Source: Roseovarius faecimaris
Lineage (GTDB): Bacteria; Pseudomonadota; Alphaproteobacteria; Rhodobacterales; Rhodobacteraceae
Direction: 5' to 3'
Assembly (NCBI RefSeq): GCF_009762325.1
Contig: NZ_CP034348.1
Span: forward strand, 62,001 to 126,000
Length of the DNA stretch: 64,000 nucleotides
Under the pieces are notes generated by a model. The model worked only from the letters and a program-made list of their open reading frames with translations, was not told where the DNA came from and made no database searches. Made by a program: the position numbers and the translations under genes. How positions within the stretch are numbered: the first letter of the stretch is position 1; every line of letters starts with the position of its first letter. Positions 1 to 10,138 of this stretch are shown here, piece after piece.

Positions 1-1
1 T

Positions 2-1096
2 GATTTTTGCCGCGTCTCCCAGGCCTTTGACGTGATCCATATGATCGGCCCCTTCGTGGAGGCACAGGACATCCCGCCTAGCCTGCGCCATTTCGCCATG
101 ACCAAATCGGTGCTGACCCTCACGGATAAGGTGCCGTTCGTTTTCTTTCGCGGCACCGAAGCCGTGGCCGACGCCTATGAGATGATCCGCATCGCGCAGG
201 GGCTGAGCCATGAGGAGTTTGCAGAAACACCTTGTAGCTATTCTGTGGCCAACTCCAACTCGCCTCTGATGCTTGATCTGCTGATGTGCCGCGGGATCAT
301 CGACGCGGCGCGGGCCGGGCAGGTGATGGTTCTGACCCCGTTCACCTTGTCCGGCGCCATGGCCCCGGTCACGATTCCGGGGGCATTGGTGCAGCAAAAT
401 GCCGAAGCACTGGCCGGCCTGAGTCTGTCGCAAATCGTGCGGCCCGGAGCGCCGGTGGTCTATGGCAGTTTCACCTCCAATGTAGACATGAGATCCGGCG
501 CGCCCGCCTTTGGCACTCCGGAATATGTCAAGGCGGCCTTTGCCTCGGGCCAACTTGCGCGGCGCTACAATCTGCCTCTGCGCTCGTCTGGTGTTACCGC
601 CTCCAACGCACCCGACGCGCAGGCGGCCTATGAGATGCAGATGTCGCTCTGGGGTGCACTGATGGGGGGGACGAACCTGTTGTTGCACGGGGCAGGATGG
701 CTGGAGGGCGGGCTGACGGCCTCGGCGGAGAAGTTCATCATGGATGTGGAGATGCTCCAGATGTTCGCGGAGCTGTTCAAGCCGCTGGAGGTCAATGAGG
801 ACACGCTGGGGCTGGCCGCGATCAGGGATGTGGGCCATGGCGGTCATTTCTTTGGTACGCAACACACGATTGAGCGGTTTGAAACAGCGTTCTACTCGCC
901 GCTTCTTTCGGATTGGTCCAATTTCGAAAACTGGACTGATCGGGGATCACTCGATGCCACGCAACGCGCCAACCGGATCTTTCACGATACCGTGGCCGCG
1001 CATGAACCTCCGCCCCTGCCCGCAGACCGGCTTGAAGAGATGGAGGCGTTCGTCGCGCGGCGCATTGCGGAGGGCGGCGCGGATATCGATCGATAA
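2..1096 (+). CDS. Trimethylamine methyltransferase (MttB) family protein, 3' part only
   Basis: The frame is open to the left edge and the first ~30 bases already encode family-like sequence, so the gene starts outside the window; 364 codons plus a stop are present, against about 500 residues for full MttB-family proteins. Members move a methyl group from a methylamine or quaternary amine to a corrinoid protein. The barrel core is recognisable: an SVANSNSPL stretch, GAMAPVT, YGSFTSNVDMRSGAPAFGTPE, and a glycine-rich LLHGAGWLEGGL segment. No in-frame TAG occurs here, so there is no sign of pyrrolysine as in archaeal MttB; this fits the non-pyrrolysine branch, some of which act on glycine betaine. 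Substrate cannot be read from the sequence. No corrinoid protein gene lies in the visible part. Confidence 0.85.
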   Translation, partial: DFCRVSQAFDVIHMIGPFVEAQDIPPSLRHFAMTKSVLTLTDKVPFVFFRGTEAVADAYEMIRIAQGLSHEEFAETPCSYSVANSNSPLMLDLLMCRGIIDAARAGQVMVLTPFTLSGAMAPVTIPGALVQQNAEALAGLSLSQIVRPGAPVVYGSFTSNVDMRSGAPAFGTPEYVKAAFASGQLARRYNLPLRSSGVTASNAPDAQAAYEMQMSLWGALMGGTNLLLHGAGWLEGGLTASAEKFIMDVEMLQMFAELFKPLEVNEDTLGLAAIRDVGHGGHFFGTQHTIERFETAFYSPLLSDWSNFENWTDRGSLDATQRANRIFHDTVAAHEPPPLPADRLEEMEAFVARRIAEGGADIDR

Positions 1097-1194
1097 AATT
1101 CGAGTCTCATTTACGCGCAAGCCTGCCCGCGTTTCACGGAATGTTAGGCCCTGACGATCCAGGATGCGGGCACATCCAGATCGGAGGTTAGGGC

Positions 1195-1572
1195 ATGAAT
1201 GTTTCATCAATCAGCAGTGCGAACAACATGGTGCGGCCTGGCAAGGCAGCCCAATCAGTAGGTCACATGGCCAAGGCGGCGGTCACAGCCGCGAAAGAGG
1301 CGGGCGCGGTTCTGCCCAAAAACGCACAGGGCCTTGCCGCCTCGGCGGTGGCGCACGGGGTGGACCCGGCAACCCTGTTCGAGTCGATGATCCCGCCGCC
1401 ACCCGCTGTGGAAGACACCCCACCGGATGACGGTGCAACCGCACCTGACCCTGACCCGGTGCAAGCGGCTGAGGCAGGATTTGGCGAAGCGGCCACAATC
1501 ACCGGCGGCGTGACCACCGGTGCCGAGACGGCCTTGGAGCTGCTTCAGGAAAGTGTTGATGTGACGGTATGA
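1195..1572 (+). CDS. Small hypothetical protein, Ala/Pro-rich
   Basis: A 125-residue protein I do not recognise. The N-terminus (MNVSSISSANN) is followed by an Ala-rich amphipathic stretch (residues about 18-55), a Pro/Asp-rich linker (about 65-85, with PPPPAVEDTPPDD) and a C-terminal helix-like segment ending in LELLQESVDVTV. There is no signal peptide or membrane segment. The start codon follows a GGAGGTTAGGGC Shine-Dalgarno-like sequence, and a strong hairpin follows the stop, so it looks like a stand-alone expressed unit. The short Ser/Ala N-terminus loosely recalls YjfB-type motility proteins, but the match is too weak to name it. Confidence 0.55.
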   Translation: MNVSSISSANNMVRPGKAAQSVGHMAKAAVTAAKEAGAVLPKNAQGLAASAVAHGVDPATLFESMIPPPPAVEDTPPDDGATAPDPDPVQAAEAGFGEAATITGGVTTGAETALELLQESVDVTV

Positions 1573-1583
1573 GCATGATCTGA

Positions 1584-1606
1584 GGCAGGCCAGTCACTGG
1601 CCTGCC
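1584..1606. terminator. Bidirectional hairpin between convergent genes
   Basis: Perfect 11-bp inverted repeat with a one-base centre (GGCAGGCCAGT / ACTGGCCTGCC). It lies between the end of the small orphan gene on the plus strand and the end of ald on the minus strand. No strong T-run follows on either side, so it may act with Rho or as a 3' stabiliser. Confidence 0.6.
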
Positions 1607-1620
1607 CCGGATCGGCTCAA

Positions 1621-2739
1621 TCAGCCCTTGATCACCATTTGCGGCGAGATCACGTCGATCCCGAGCGCCTTGCCGACCGCGTAGTAGGTCAGCTTGCCCG
1701 CATGGACGTTGAGCCCGTTGAGCAGGTGCGCATCATCGGCGCAGGCCTGTTTCCAGCCCTTGTCGGCCAGCGCCAGCATGAAGGGCATGGTGGCATTGCC
1801 GAGCGCGATCGTCGAGGTGCGCGCCACGGCGCCGGGCATGTTGGCCACGCAGTAATGCATGATCCCGTCCACTTCATAGATCGGATCGGCGTGGGTCGTT
1901 GCCTTGGACGTCTCAAAGCAGCCGCCTTGGTCAATCGCCACGTCCACCAGCACAGCGCCGGGTTTCATCGACGCGAATTGCTCGCGCTTGACCAGCTTGG
2001 GCGCTTCGGCACCGGGGATCAGCACCGCGCCGATCACCATGTCAGCCTGGGTCAGATGTTCGGCCAGCAGACCGGCAGAGGAATAGCCGGTATTGAAGGT
2101 ATGCCCGAACACATCGTCGAGATAGCGCAGACGCGGCAGCGAGCGGTCAAGCACGGTCACATCCGCGCCCATCCCTGCGGCAATCTTGGCTGCGTGGGTG
2201 CCGACAACACCGCCGCCGATCACCAGAACTTTGGCCGGACCCACGCCGGGCACGCCGCCCATCAGCACACCGCGCCCGCCATTGGCCTTTTGCAGCGTGT
2301 AGGCACCGACCTGCGGCGCAAGCCGCCCGGCCACTTCCGACATCGGGGCCAGAAGCGGCAGACCGCCACGGTCGTCGGTCACGGTTTCATAGGCAATCGC
2401 CGTGCAGCCCGACGCCAGCAGATCATGGGTCTGATCAGGATCGGGCGCGAGGTGCAGATAAGTGAAGAGCAACTGGCCTTCGCGTAGCATCTTGCGCTCG
2501 ACCGCCTGCGGCTCCTTCACTTTCACGATCATGTCGGCGATGGCGAAAATCTCTTCGGCGGTGTCGAGGATATGCGCCCCGGCAGCTACATAGTCGGCAT
2601 CGGTGAAGCCAGCGCCATTCCCGGCACCGGATTGAACTATCACCTCATGGCCATGGGCCACGGCCTCCTGTGCGGCGTTCGGGGTCATCCCGACGCGAAA
2701 TTCCTGTGGTTTGATCTCGGTGGGGCATCCGATTTTCAT
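1621..2739 (-). CDS. ald: Alanine dehydrogenase
   Basis: NAD-dependent oxidative deamination of L-alanine to pyruvate and ammonia in the cytoplasm. The 372-residue length is typical. Substrate-binding and catalytic residues fall at the family positions: Arg15 (EFRVGMTP), Lys75 (KVKEP) and His96 (YLHLAPD). A Rossmann segment VIGGGVVGTHAAKIA lies near residue 170. The start was placed at the ATG giving MKIGCPTEIK because it is preceded by GAGGAGAAACCC and matches the family N-terminus; an in-frame extension to 2817 would add 26 unlikely residues. An Lrp/AsnC regulator is transcribed divergently 136 bp away, the usual arrangement for alanine-inducible ald control. Confidence 0.96.
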   Translation of the reverse strand: MKIGCPTEIKPQEFRVGMTPNAAQEAVAHGHEVIVQSGAGNGAGFTDADYVAAGAHILDTAEEIFAIADMIVKVKEPQAVERKMLREGQLLFTYLHLAPDPDQTHDLLASGCTAIAYETVTDDRGGLPLLAPMSEVAGRLAPQVGAYTLQKANGGRGVLMGGVPGVGPAKVLVIGGGVVGTHAAKIAAGMGADVTVLDRSLPRLRYLDDVFGHTFNTGYSSAGLLAEHLTQADMVIGAVLIPGAEAPKLVKREQFASMKPGAVLVDVAIDQGGCFETSKATTHADPIYEVDGIMHYCVANMPGAVARTSTIALGNATMPFMLALADKGWKQACADDAHLLNGLNVHAGKLTYYAVGKALGIDVISPQMVIKG

Positions 2740-2875
2740 GGGGTTTCTCCTCGCTCCATATGCGGGCAAAATGCCGCAAGCTGCACGCAATTGGATTGAA
2801 AATTCATGCAGGATCACGAGTATCTTGCGAAGAATAATGCGTTTGAATAGGATATTGACGAAAGGATTTGCGCGT
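2740..2875. promoter_or_regulatory. Divergent ald / Lrp-family promoter region
   Basis: 136 bp between divergent ald and its likely Lrp-type regulator. The part near the regulator is AT-rich relative to the surroundings (around 2805-2870, e.g. TTGAAAATTCAT and AGAATAATGCG), as expected for Lrp-family sites, but no single operator can be defined by eye. Function is inferred from gene arrangement. Confidence 0.5.
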
Positions 2876-3334
2876 ATGTCCCTCGACTCAACCGATCATC
2901 GCTTGCTCGCCGTATTGCAGAAACGTGGGCGTATCTCGAATGCGGATCTGGCCGAGGAGGTCAATCTTTCGGCTAGTGCCTGCCACCGCCGGGTGCACCG
3001 GCTGGAGGCGGAGGGCTATATCCGAGGTTATGTCGCCCTGCTGGACGCGCGCAAGCTGGGCGTGCCGGCGACAGTCTTTGTGGAGATCACGTTGGCCACG
3101 CAAGCCGACGAAGTGCTTGAGGCGTTCGAGAAGGCGGTGTCGCGCATTCCTGACGTGCTTGAATGCCATCTGACGGCGGGCACGGCGGATTACATCCTCA
3201 AGATCGTGGCGGAGAACACCGAGGATTTCGCGCGCATTCACCGCCAGTACCTTACCCGGCTGCCCGGCGTGTCGAAGATGCAGTCGAGCTTTGCCCTGCG
3301 TACGGTGGTCAACACAACGGCGCTGCCGGTTTGA
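2876..3334 (+). CDS. Lrp/AsnC family transcriptional regulator
   Basis: A 152-residue DNA-binding regulator: N-terminal winged helix-turn-helix (about residues 5-55, with ISNADLAEEVNLSASACHRRV as the HTH) and C-terminal RAM/AsnC ligand-binding domain (about 65-140). The start MSLDSTDHRLL is the family-typical one; the frame stays open upstream to 2711 but crosses the divergent promoter. Its position next to ald predicts control of alanine dehydrogenase by L-alanine, as for AldR/AdeR-type regulators, by inference from context. No other target is evident in the window. Confidence 0.92.
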   Translation: MSLDSTDHRLLAVLQKRGRISNADLAEEVNLSASACHRRVHRLEAEGYIRGYVALLDARKLGVPATVFVEITLATQADEVLEAFEKAVSRIPDVLECHLTAGTADYILKIVAENTEDFARIHRQYLTRLPGVSKMQSSFALRTVVNTTALPV

Positions 3335-3419
3335 TTCAAATTCGAACGATGTGACGCGAACAAGGTAAACCAGTTGTTGGTCTTACGATGCCATCCTGTG
3401 CGCCTCTTGAGGTACAGGC

Positions 3420-4415
3420 ATGGCAAAAACTTGGAACGCGCTGGATAACGAGTTTGCCGTGTCCAGCGGGAGCAATGTCAATTCTACACCCGGCCGGTCA
3501 GATTTCGACTATCCGCCAAGTAGTTCGATCAATCTGGTCATTATCTCCAATGACGGTGATCCGGACCCCAAAACCTTCTCATTGGGTGATACCTACGACA
3601 TAAGCTGGGACGGCAACGGTGGCGGTGGCAGTATCGAGGACGCCACGGTTGTCCGCAGCGACGAAGCCCCCGCTGGCGGGGGTCTTATCGTGTTCGAGGG
3701 GCTCGATCAGAATGGCGAGCTGGTTCAGGTCATCTGGACCCCTGATTTTGACCTCGAAAGCTGGTATTGGGACAGTTTCAACGGAGGCGTTCCACCTCAG
3801 TTCTATGTCAGCGATCAGAACAGCAGCTATACGCATACGGTTGTCTGTTTCGAGGCCAGCATGCCAATCTCCACGCCGCGCGGTCACGTCGCGGCGGGTC
3901 TTATCCGAGCCGGGCAATCGGTCTGCACTCTCGATGGCGGGCATCAGCCGGTGCTTTGGACCGGGCATATGCGGGCGAAAGGGGTTGGGGCCGCCGCACC
4001 GGTGCGCTTTGCGCCCGGAACCATCGGCAATTCGCAGGAACTGATTGTTTCGCAACAACACCGGATCCTGGTGCGCTCGCCCCTGGCCGAGCTACTCTTT
4101 GCCTCGCACGAGGTTCTGGTGCCTGCCAAGGCGATGCTGGGCGAACCTGGAGTGACCCTCCAGATCAGACATGACATCACCTATGTGCATCTGCTTCTCG
4201 CGCGGCATCACATCCTGAATGCCGCGGGCGCGCCATGCGAAAGCCTCTTCATGGGCACGCGGGCCGATCTCATAACCGCCGGGCGGATGAGCGCCGGGGA
4301 CCGACATCGGTTCGGCGAAATCGATCATGTGGCTGCGCGCCCCATGCTGACCTACCGTGAGTCACGTTGTATCGTGGGGACACGATTGCCGGAGCCTTGC
4401 AGCGCATCGATATGA
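3420..4415 (+). CDS. Hint (Hedgehog/intein-like) domain protein
   Basis: A 331-residue protein. The N-terminal ~140 residues are acidic and Gly/Asp-rich without a recognised fold. The C-terminal half is a Hint2-type domain starting at Cys143 (CFEASMPISTPRG), with the downstream block LIVSQQHRILVRSP and a region around LLLARHHIL. Such proteins are common in marine Rhodobacterales, often as secreted proteins that may self-process at the Cys. No Sec signal is visible; export by type I secretion is possible but no transporter lies nearby. It is not an intein, because nothing follows the Hint domain. An Lrp gene lies upstream and a hairpin follows. Confidence 0.8.
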   Translation: MAKTWNALDNEFAVSSGSNVNSTPGRSDFDYPPSSSINLVIISNDGDPDPKTFSLGDTYDISWDGNGGGGSIEDATVVRSDEAPAGGGLIVFEGLDQNGELVQVIWTPDFDLESWYWDSFNGGVPPQFYVSDQNSSYTHTVVCFEASMPISTPRGHVAAGLIRAGQSVCTLDGGHQPVLWTGHMRAKGVGAAAPVRFAPGTIGNSQELIVSQQHRILVRSPLAELLFASHEVLVPAKAMLGEPGVTLQIRHDITYVHLLLARHHILNAAGAPCESLFMGTRADLITAGRMSAGDRHRFGEIDHVAARPMLTYRESRCIVGTRLPEPCSASI

Positions 4416-4419
4416 AAAC

Positions 4420-4443
4420 GGCCCCGGCGTTTCCACCGGGGCC
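4420..4443. terminator. Hairpin after the Hint-domain gene
   Basis: GGCCCCGG and CCGGGGCC flank an 8-base loop CGTTTCCA. On the minus strand the loop reads TGGAAACG and can close as a GAAA tetraloop. The hairpin core is the same as at 5253-5280. Only a weak T stretch follows on the plus strand (CCTTAG). Confidence 0.55.
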
Positions 4444-4767
4444 TTAGTGGTGCGCGTTTCCGTGAGTGATGCGCACCAAAAGCATGTGTCAGATACTCGC
4501 TACACCGCTTTAGTTATCTTTGTACTAACCTGAACATCACACGCTTCGCTTGTCGTGGACTATCGAGCAAAGCCATGCGCGGTTCATGGGGAAAAAACCG
4601 GGGATTCGTCCCGTAAGGAAAACCTTACCTTTTGGGGTTTTGACGTTACGTCAGAATGAATGGCCCGGCTGAGTAGATAAATAATGTCAGCATTTCCGCA
4701 ATAAAATCGACCAAAGTGCCCGCGCTCAGAAGTTGATCGGCAAAAGCAGCTGTGCCACCAAGAGTGA
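4444..4767. other. 324-bp non-coding stretch with several palindromes
   Basis: No convincing gene. It holds an inverted repeat GGTGCGC/GCGCACC at 4449-4455 and 4471-4477, an inverted repeat GTAAGG-AAAA-CCTTAC at 4613-4628 followed by CTTTTGGGGTTTT, and a 13-bp palindrome TGACGTTACGTCA at 4641-4653. A minus-strand open frame ending at 4646 overlaps the next gene and has no ribosome binding site I can support. The stretch is more AT-rich than its neighbours. Confidence 0.5.
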
Positions 4768-5232
4768 ATGGAAGAGTCAGCAGCCGTCCGCGCGGCGGAT
4801 CAGTTCTTGAAAGATGTCTGGACCGGCGAGCCACCGACCGTCTCACGGCTGATAGAACTGCTTGATGCGCTGATTGCCAGTTACCACCTGACGACCGAGG
4901 CCATAGCCCCAGAAGCAACAACCGATCCGCCAAACAGGGATTGGAAAGCGGTTTACGATCAAACCGCCAAGCGGTTCCCAAATCTGGGTCTGTACCCCAT
5001 CGCCGACCCGCTGGCTGAGGGTGCTGGCACGTTGATGATGGGTGATGCGATTGATGATATCGCAGACATAACCTCGGACCTTCGGGATGTGGTTTGGGTC
5101 GCTGAAAATCACGGAGCCAAATGCGCGGACACTCATTTCAGGCAGCTTTATGTCCATTGGGGCACCCATGCACGTGAGTTGCTTCTGTTGTTGCATGCGA
5201 AACAAACCTGGCAACCCTTCGATCATTCCTGA
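4768..5232 (+). CDS. DUF5063 domain protein
   Basis: A 154-residue soluble protein. The C-terminal part (about residues 85-150) carries the DUF5063 pattern: DAIDDIADITSDLRDVVW, then FRQLYVHWGTHARELLLLLH. The N-terminal helices (KDVWTGEPPTVSRLIELLDAL) also fit that family, which is all-helical and of unknown function. It stands alone between a palindrome-rich stretch and a terminator shared with pnp. No strong Shine-Dalgarno precedes the ATG (AAGAGTGA only), so the start is less certain than the identity. Confidence 0.75.
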   Translation: MEESAAVRAADQFLKDVWTGEPPTVSRLIELLDALIASYHLTTEAIAPEATTDPPNRDWKAVYDQTAKRFPNLGLYPIADPLAEGAGTLMMGDAIDDIADITSDLRDVVWVAENHGAKCADTHFRQLYVHWGTHARELLLLLHAKQTWQPFDHS

Positions 5233-5252
5233 CCGGCCCGGAGGCTATGAAA

Positions 5253-5280
5253 AAAGCCCCGGCGTTTCCACCGGGGCTTT
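5253..5280. terminator. Intrinsic terminator of pnp (bidirectional)
   Basis: AAAGCCCCGG and CCGGGGCTTT flank CGTTTCCA. Read on the minus strand, downstream of pnp, it is a GC-rich stem with a GAAA-type loop followed by six T residues, a classical intrinsic terminator. On the plus strand it ends the DUF5063 gene with CTTTCTC. Confidence 0.85.
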
Positions 5281-5303
5281 CTCAACTCAAAGGCGGGTGA
5301 CGA

Positions 5304-7448
<2,145 letters not shown>

Positions 7449-7630
7449 CTGTCGTCTTTCTCGTTGGAGGCGCTCTCGGGCGTATCCCGAGTCCTCCCAT
7501 TTCACTGGCGGCCCCATTGCCGCCGACCCCAATCATTCCTTCATGTGCCCGGGGTCCGGGGCATCACGTCTCAGATGGCCGGGCCATACAGGAGTTTGGG
7601 TTCAATTGAAAGCAGAGACTTCTGTGCCGG

Positions 7631-9097
7631 TTACAGGCCGGGTGCGATGTGGCGCAGGGTCTCGGCGGCTCGTTCGATATCCTGACCGAGAGGGCGATCC
7701 TGCTGCAGCATGGCCACGTCGGCGCGGATCGCGCTGTGCAGGGTCTTTACCACCGGGCTGAGCCTCTCTGGTGCGCGCAGGTCAATCGCCTGCGCGGCGG
7801 CCATGGCCTCGGTGCCCGCAAGCAGGTGAAAGGCGCGCATCTGGTCGATGAGTTTGGCCGCGGCCAGCGGGGTGAGGGCGGCGACATCCTCGACAGTGTC
7901 CGACACCGGCGCAGGGTCGAACACCACCGGCATTGCATGGCGACGGATCTCGGCCAGAAGCGAGGCGCAGGTCTTTTGCATCGGCACCATCCCGGCGCTG
8001 GCTCCGCCGATGGGCGAAAGGTATTTCGGCAGGCCCGACAATTCGGGGTTCATCAGCTTTTGAGTGCGTTGCAGCGAGGCATGCGCGGTCATCGCCATCG
8101 CAAGGCTCACGCCCTCCAGCGCCAGCGCCAGCGCGGGCGCGTGGTAATGCCCGGTCGAGGCCATTTCTCCACCATCCAGCACGCTTGGGCTGTCGGCCCC
8201 GGCATTGGCCTCGTCCTCCCAGATCGCAATCGCGCGGGTGAGGGCATCTTCGGCCGCTCCTGTGACGGTGGCGACAAGCCGGAAACTCAGGCTTTCCTGC
8301 ACCCGACGCGGGGTATCCTCGCACCCCTCGAGCCGGGTGCGGAACCAGGTCGCGGCCTGCTGTTGACCCGGTGCGGGCCGCAGCGCGTTGATATCCTCGC
8401 GCAGGATCGTGCGATTGGCGCCGTAGCCAGCATAGCTGAGCAGGACCGCCGCCTTCGCCATGTCGAGCCCCTGCCGAGCGGCGTGCAATGCCAGGGCGGC
8501 GCGGGCGGTCGAGAAGGCCCCTGTATTGCAGAGCGCCAGAGCGTCCTTGGGTTGCAGCGGCGGTGCGCTCGTCGCGGCTTGCGCCAGCGCCTCGCTTGCA
8601 GGCAGCCGCGCGCCCTTGTGCCAGAGCTGCCCGTGACCCAGAAGCGCGTTGGCCCAGACCGCATTCACCGTCAGGTCGGCGGCCCCGATCGAGCCGAACT
8701 CGGGCACCACCGGAGCAAGCCCTGCATTGTAGACTGCAAGCATGTGCTCGACCGTCTCAAGGGACAGCCCTGACCGCCCGGCAGCCGCAGACAGAAGCCG
8801 CGCCAGCAGCATCGCGCGCCCGGTGATCTCGGGCAGGGCCGGGCCGGTGGCCACGCTGCGCCCATCCACAAGCTGTTGCTGAAAGGCGGGGATGTCCTCA
8901 GGCGGAATGCGATGGGCAAGGTTGCCGCCCAGCCCGGTGTTCAGTCCATAGACCGGCGTATCGGACGCCGCCAGCTCTTCCACCGGGCCGCGTGCATCGA
9001 TAATGCGCTGGCGTATGGTCTCGGGCAACTCAAGCGGCGCATGGCTTTTCAGCGCGGCGCAGAATTGGGCAAGGGTCACACGCGCCGAGAGGTCCAT
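7631..9097 (-). CDS. Aromatic amino acid lyase (HutH/PAL) paralogue without the Ala-Ser-Gly triad
   Basis: A 488-residue member of the histidine/phenylalanine ammonia-lyase fold. The family Tyr is present (Tyr50, VYGLNTGLGG) and the overall length is normal, but the segment that forms the MIO electrophile reads GSIGAADL (residues 136-142) where true HutH has GSVGASGDL: Ala-Ser-Gly has become Ala-Ala with one residue lost. The canonical cofactor therefore cannot form and standard lyase activity is unlikely. It is coupled to the upstream cyclodeaminase-like gene by TGATG; a GTG one codon earlier is an alternative start. A genuine hutH lies 10 kb away. Role unknown: alternative chemistry or a binding/regulatory role are both open. 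Confidence 0.88.
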   Translation of the reverse strand: MDLSARVTLAQFCAALKSHAPLELPETIRQRIIDARGPVEELAASDTPVYGLNTGLGGNLAHRIPPEDIPAFQQQLVDGRSVATGPALPEITGRAMLLARLLSAAAGRSGLSLETVEHMLAVYNAGLAPVVPEFGSIGAADLTVNAVWANALLGHGQLWHKGARLPASEALAQAATSAPPLQPKDALALCNTGAFSTARAALALHAARQGLDMAKAAVLLSYAGYGANRTILREDINALRPAPGQQQAATWFRTRLEGCEDTPRRVQESLSFRLVATVTGAAEDALTRAIAIWEDEANAGADSPSVLDGGEMASTGHYHAPALALALEGVSLAMAMTAHASLQRTQKLMNPELSGLPKYLSPIGGASAGMVPMQKTCASLLAEIRRHAMPVVFDPAPVSDTVEDVAALTPLAAAKLIDQMRAFHLLAGTEAMAAAQAIDLRAPERLSPVVKTLHSAIRADVAMLQQDRPLGQDIERAAETLRHIAPGL

Positions 9098-10119
9098 CAC
9101 CAGAACCTCAGCCGCTGGCCAACGCCCAGCCGCCTGGCCTTTTCCAGCATCATATGGCCCAGCGCGATATCCGAGAGCGACAGGCCACGATGCCAGAAGA
9201 GGATCGTTTCCTCCGCGCTTTCGCGCCCCGGCTTCTTGCCCGCCACGATCTCACCAAGCTCCGCATGTAACGTCTCAGCGGTCAGTTTGCCTTGGTCAAC
9301 GTGCTCGCGCAGAGCACCGAAAATGCCACGCGCCTGACCCCAGTCGTCCATCACCACCTTGGCCATGATATCGGTCAGGTTCAGCTCGACCGCCGACATG
9401 GTGCCGTAGGGGATGACAAGCGCGCCGGGCTTGATCCACTCGGTCTTGAACAGCGGCGTGGGCTGACTGAGGCGGCTGGCCTCGACCATGATATCCGCGC
9501 CTTCGAGGCAGCTTTGCCAGTTGTCCGTCACGATGATCTTGCGGCCCAGATCGGCCTCAAGCTGGGCGGCAAAGGCCTCGCGACTTTCGGGGCGGCGGGA
9601 ATGTACGCGGACCTCGTCAAAGTCGAAGAGATGGCACAGGAGCCGCACATTCCAATAGGCGGTGCCGCGCGCACCGATGTGGCCCAGGACCTTCGGCTTG
9701 TCTGGCGCGAGATATTTGGCCCCCAAAGCGGTGACCGCCCCGGTCCGCATCTCGGTGATCCCGGTCGCGTCAACGATGGCCTTGGGCGCGCCCATGCGCG
9801 GATCAAAGAGGGTCAGCAGGCCGTATTCGCTGGGCCGGTCCTGTGTGTAATTGTCCACGAAATCGCCGACGACCTTGGTGCCTGCGCTGTCGATCTCGCC
9901 GCCGATCCAGCCACGCAGCACGTTGAAATGCCCCTCGACCCCGGCGCGGGGGCGGATATGCATGCGGGGCTCGATCGAGGTGTCGCCCGCGCCCTGCATC
10001 CTGAGACCATCCTCGACCGCGCTGAGGATTTCGGCATCGGTCAGGTGCAGCGCCTCCACATCGAAGCGGTTGAGATAGTCCAGATAGACGGGCGGGGTGT
10101 TGGTGGGAGGCTGCGACAT
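9097..10119 (-). CDS. Ornithine cyclodeaminase / mu-crystallin family protein
   Basis: A 340-residue NAD(P)-binding enzyme. The family hallmark MRTGAVTALGAKYLA is present near the middle, followed by a Rossmann segment VLGHIGARGTAYWNVRLL and the EASRLSQPTPLF region. Known relatives catalyse ornithine cyclodeamination, cyclic imine reduction or amino acid dehydrogenation, so the substrate cannot be assigned. The start MSQPPTNTPP is preceded by AGGTG; an upstream extension to 10266 would run through the operator-like palindrome. The following gene is the MIO-less HutH paralogue, overlapping by one base, so the two products probably act together. A palindrome resembling the hutI/hutF one lies 20 bp upstream of the start. 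Confidence 0.88.
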   Translation of the reverse strand: MSQPPTNTPPVYLDYLNRFDVEALHLTDAEILSAVEDGLRMQGAGDTSIEPRMHIRPRAGVEGHFNVLRGWIGGEIDSAGTKVVGDFVDNYTQDRPSEYGLLTLFDPRMGAPKAIVDATGITEMRTGAVTALGAKYLAPDKPKVLGHIGARGTAYWNVRLLCHLFDFDEVRVHSRRPESREAFAAQLEADLGRKIIVTDNWQSCLEGADIMVEASRLSQPTPLFKTEWIKPGALVIPYGTMSAVELNLTDIMAKVVMDDWGQARGIFGALREHVDQGKLTAETLHAELGEIVAGKKPGRESAEETILFWHRGLSLSDIALGHMMLEKARRLGVGQRLRFW

Positions 10120-10138
10120 GGGGCACCTATGTGGCTGT

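Noticed and set aside
3846-4415. Intein
   Set aside because: The Hint domain is C-terminal with no extein after it and no homing endonuclease; a Hedgehog/Hint2-type protein fits better.
4646-4981. 111-codon minus-strand frame with a hydrophobic C-terminus
   Set aside because: Overlaps the supported DUF5063 gene and has no ribosome binding site; kept only as a note in the gap entry.
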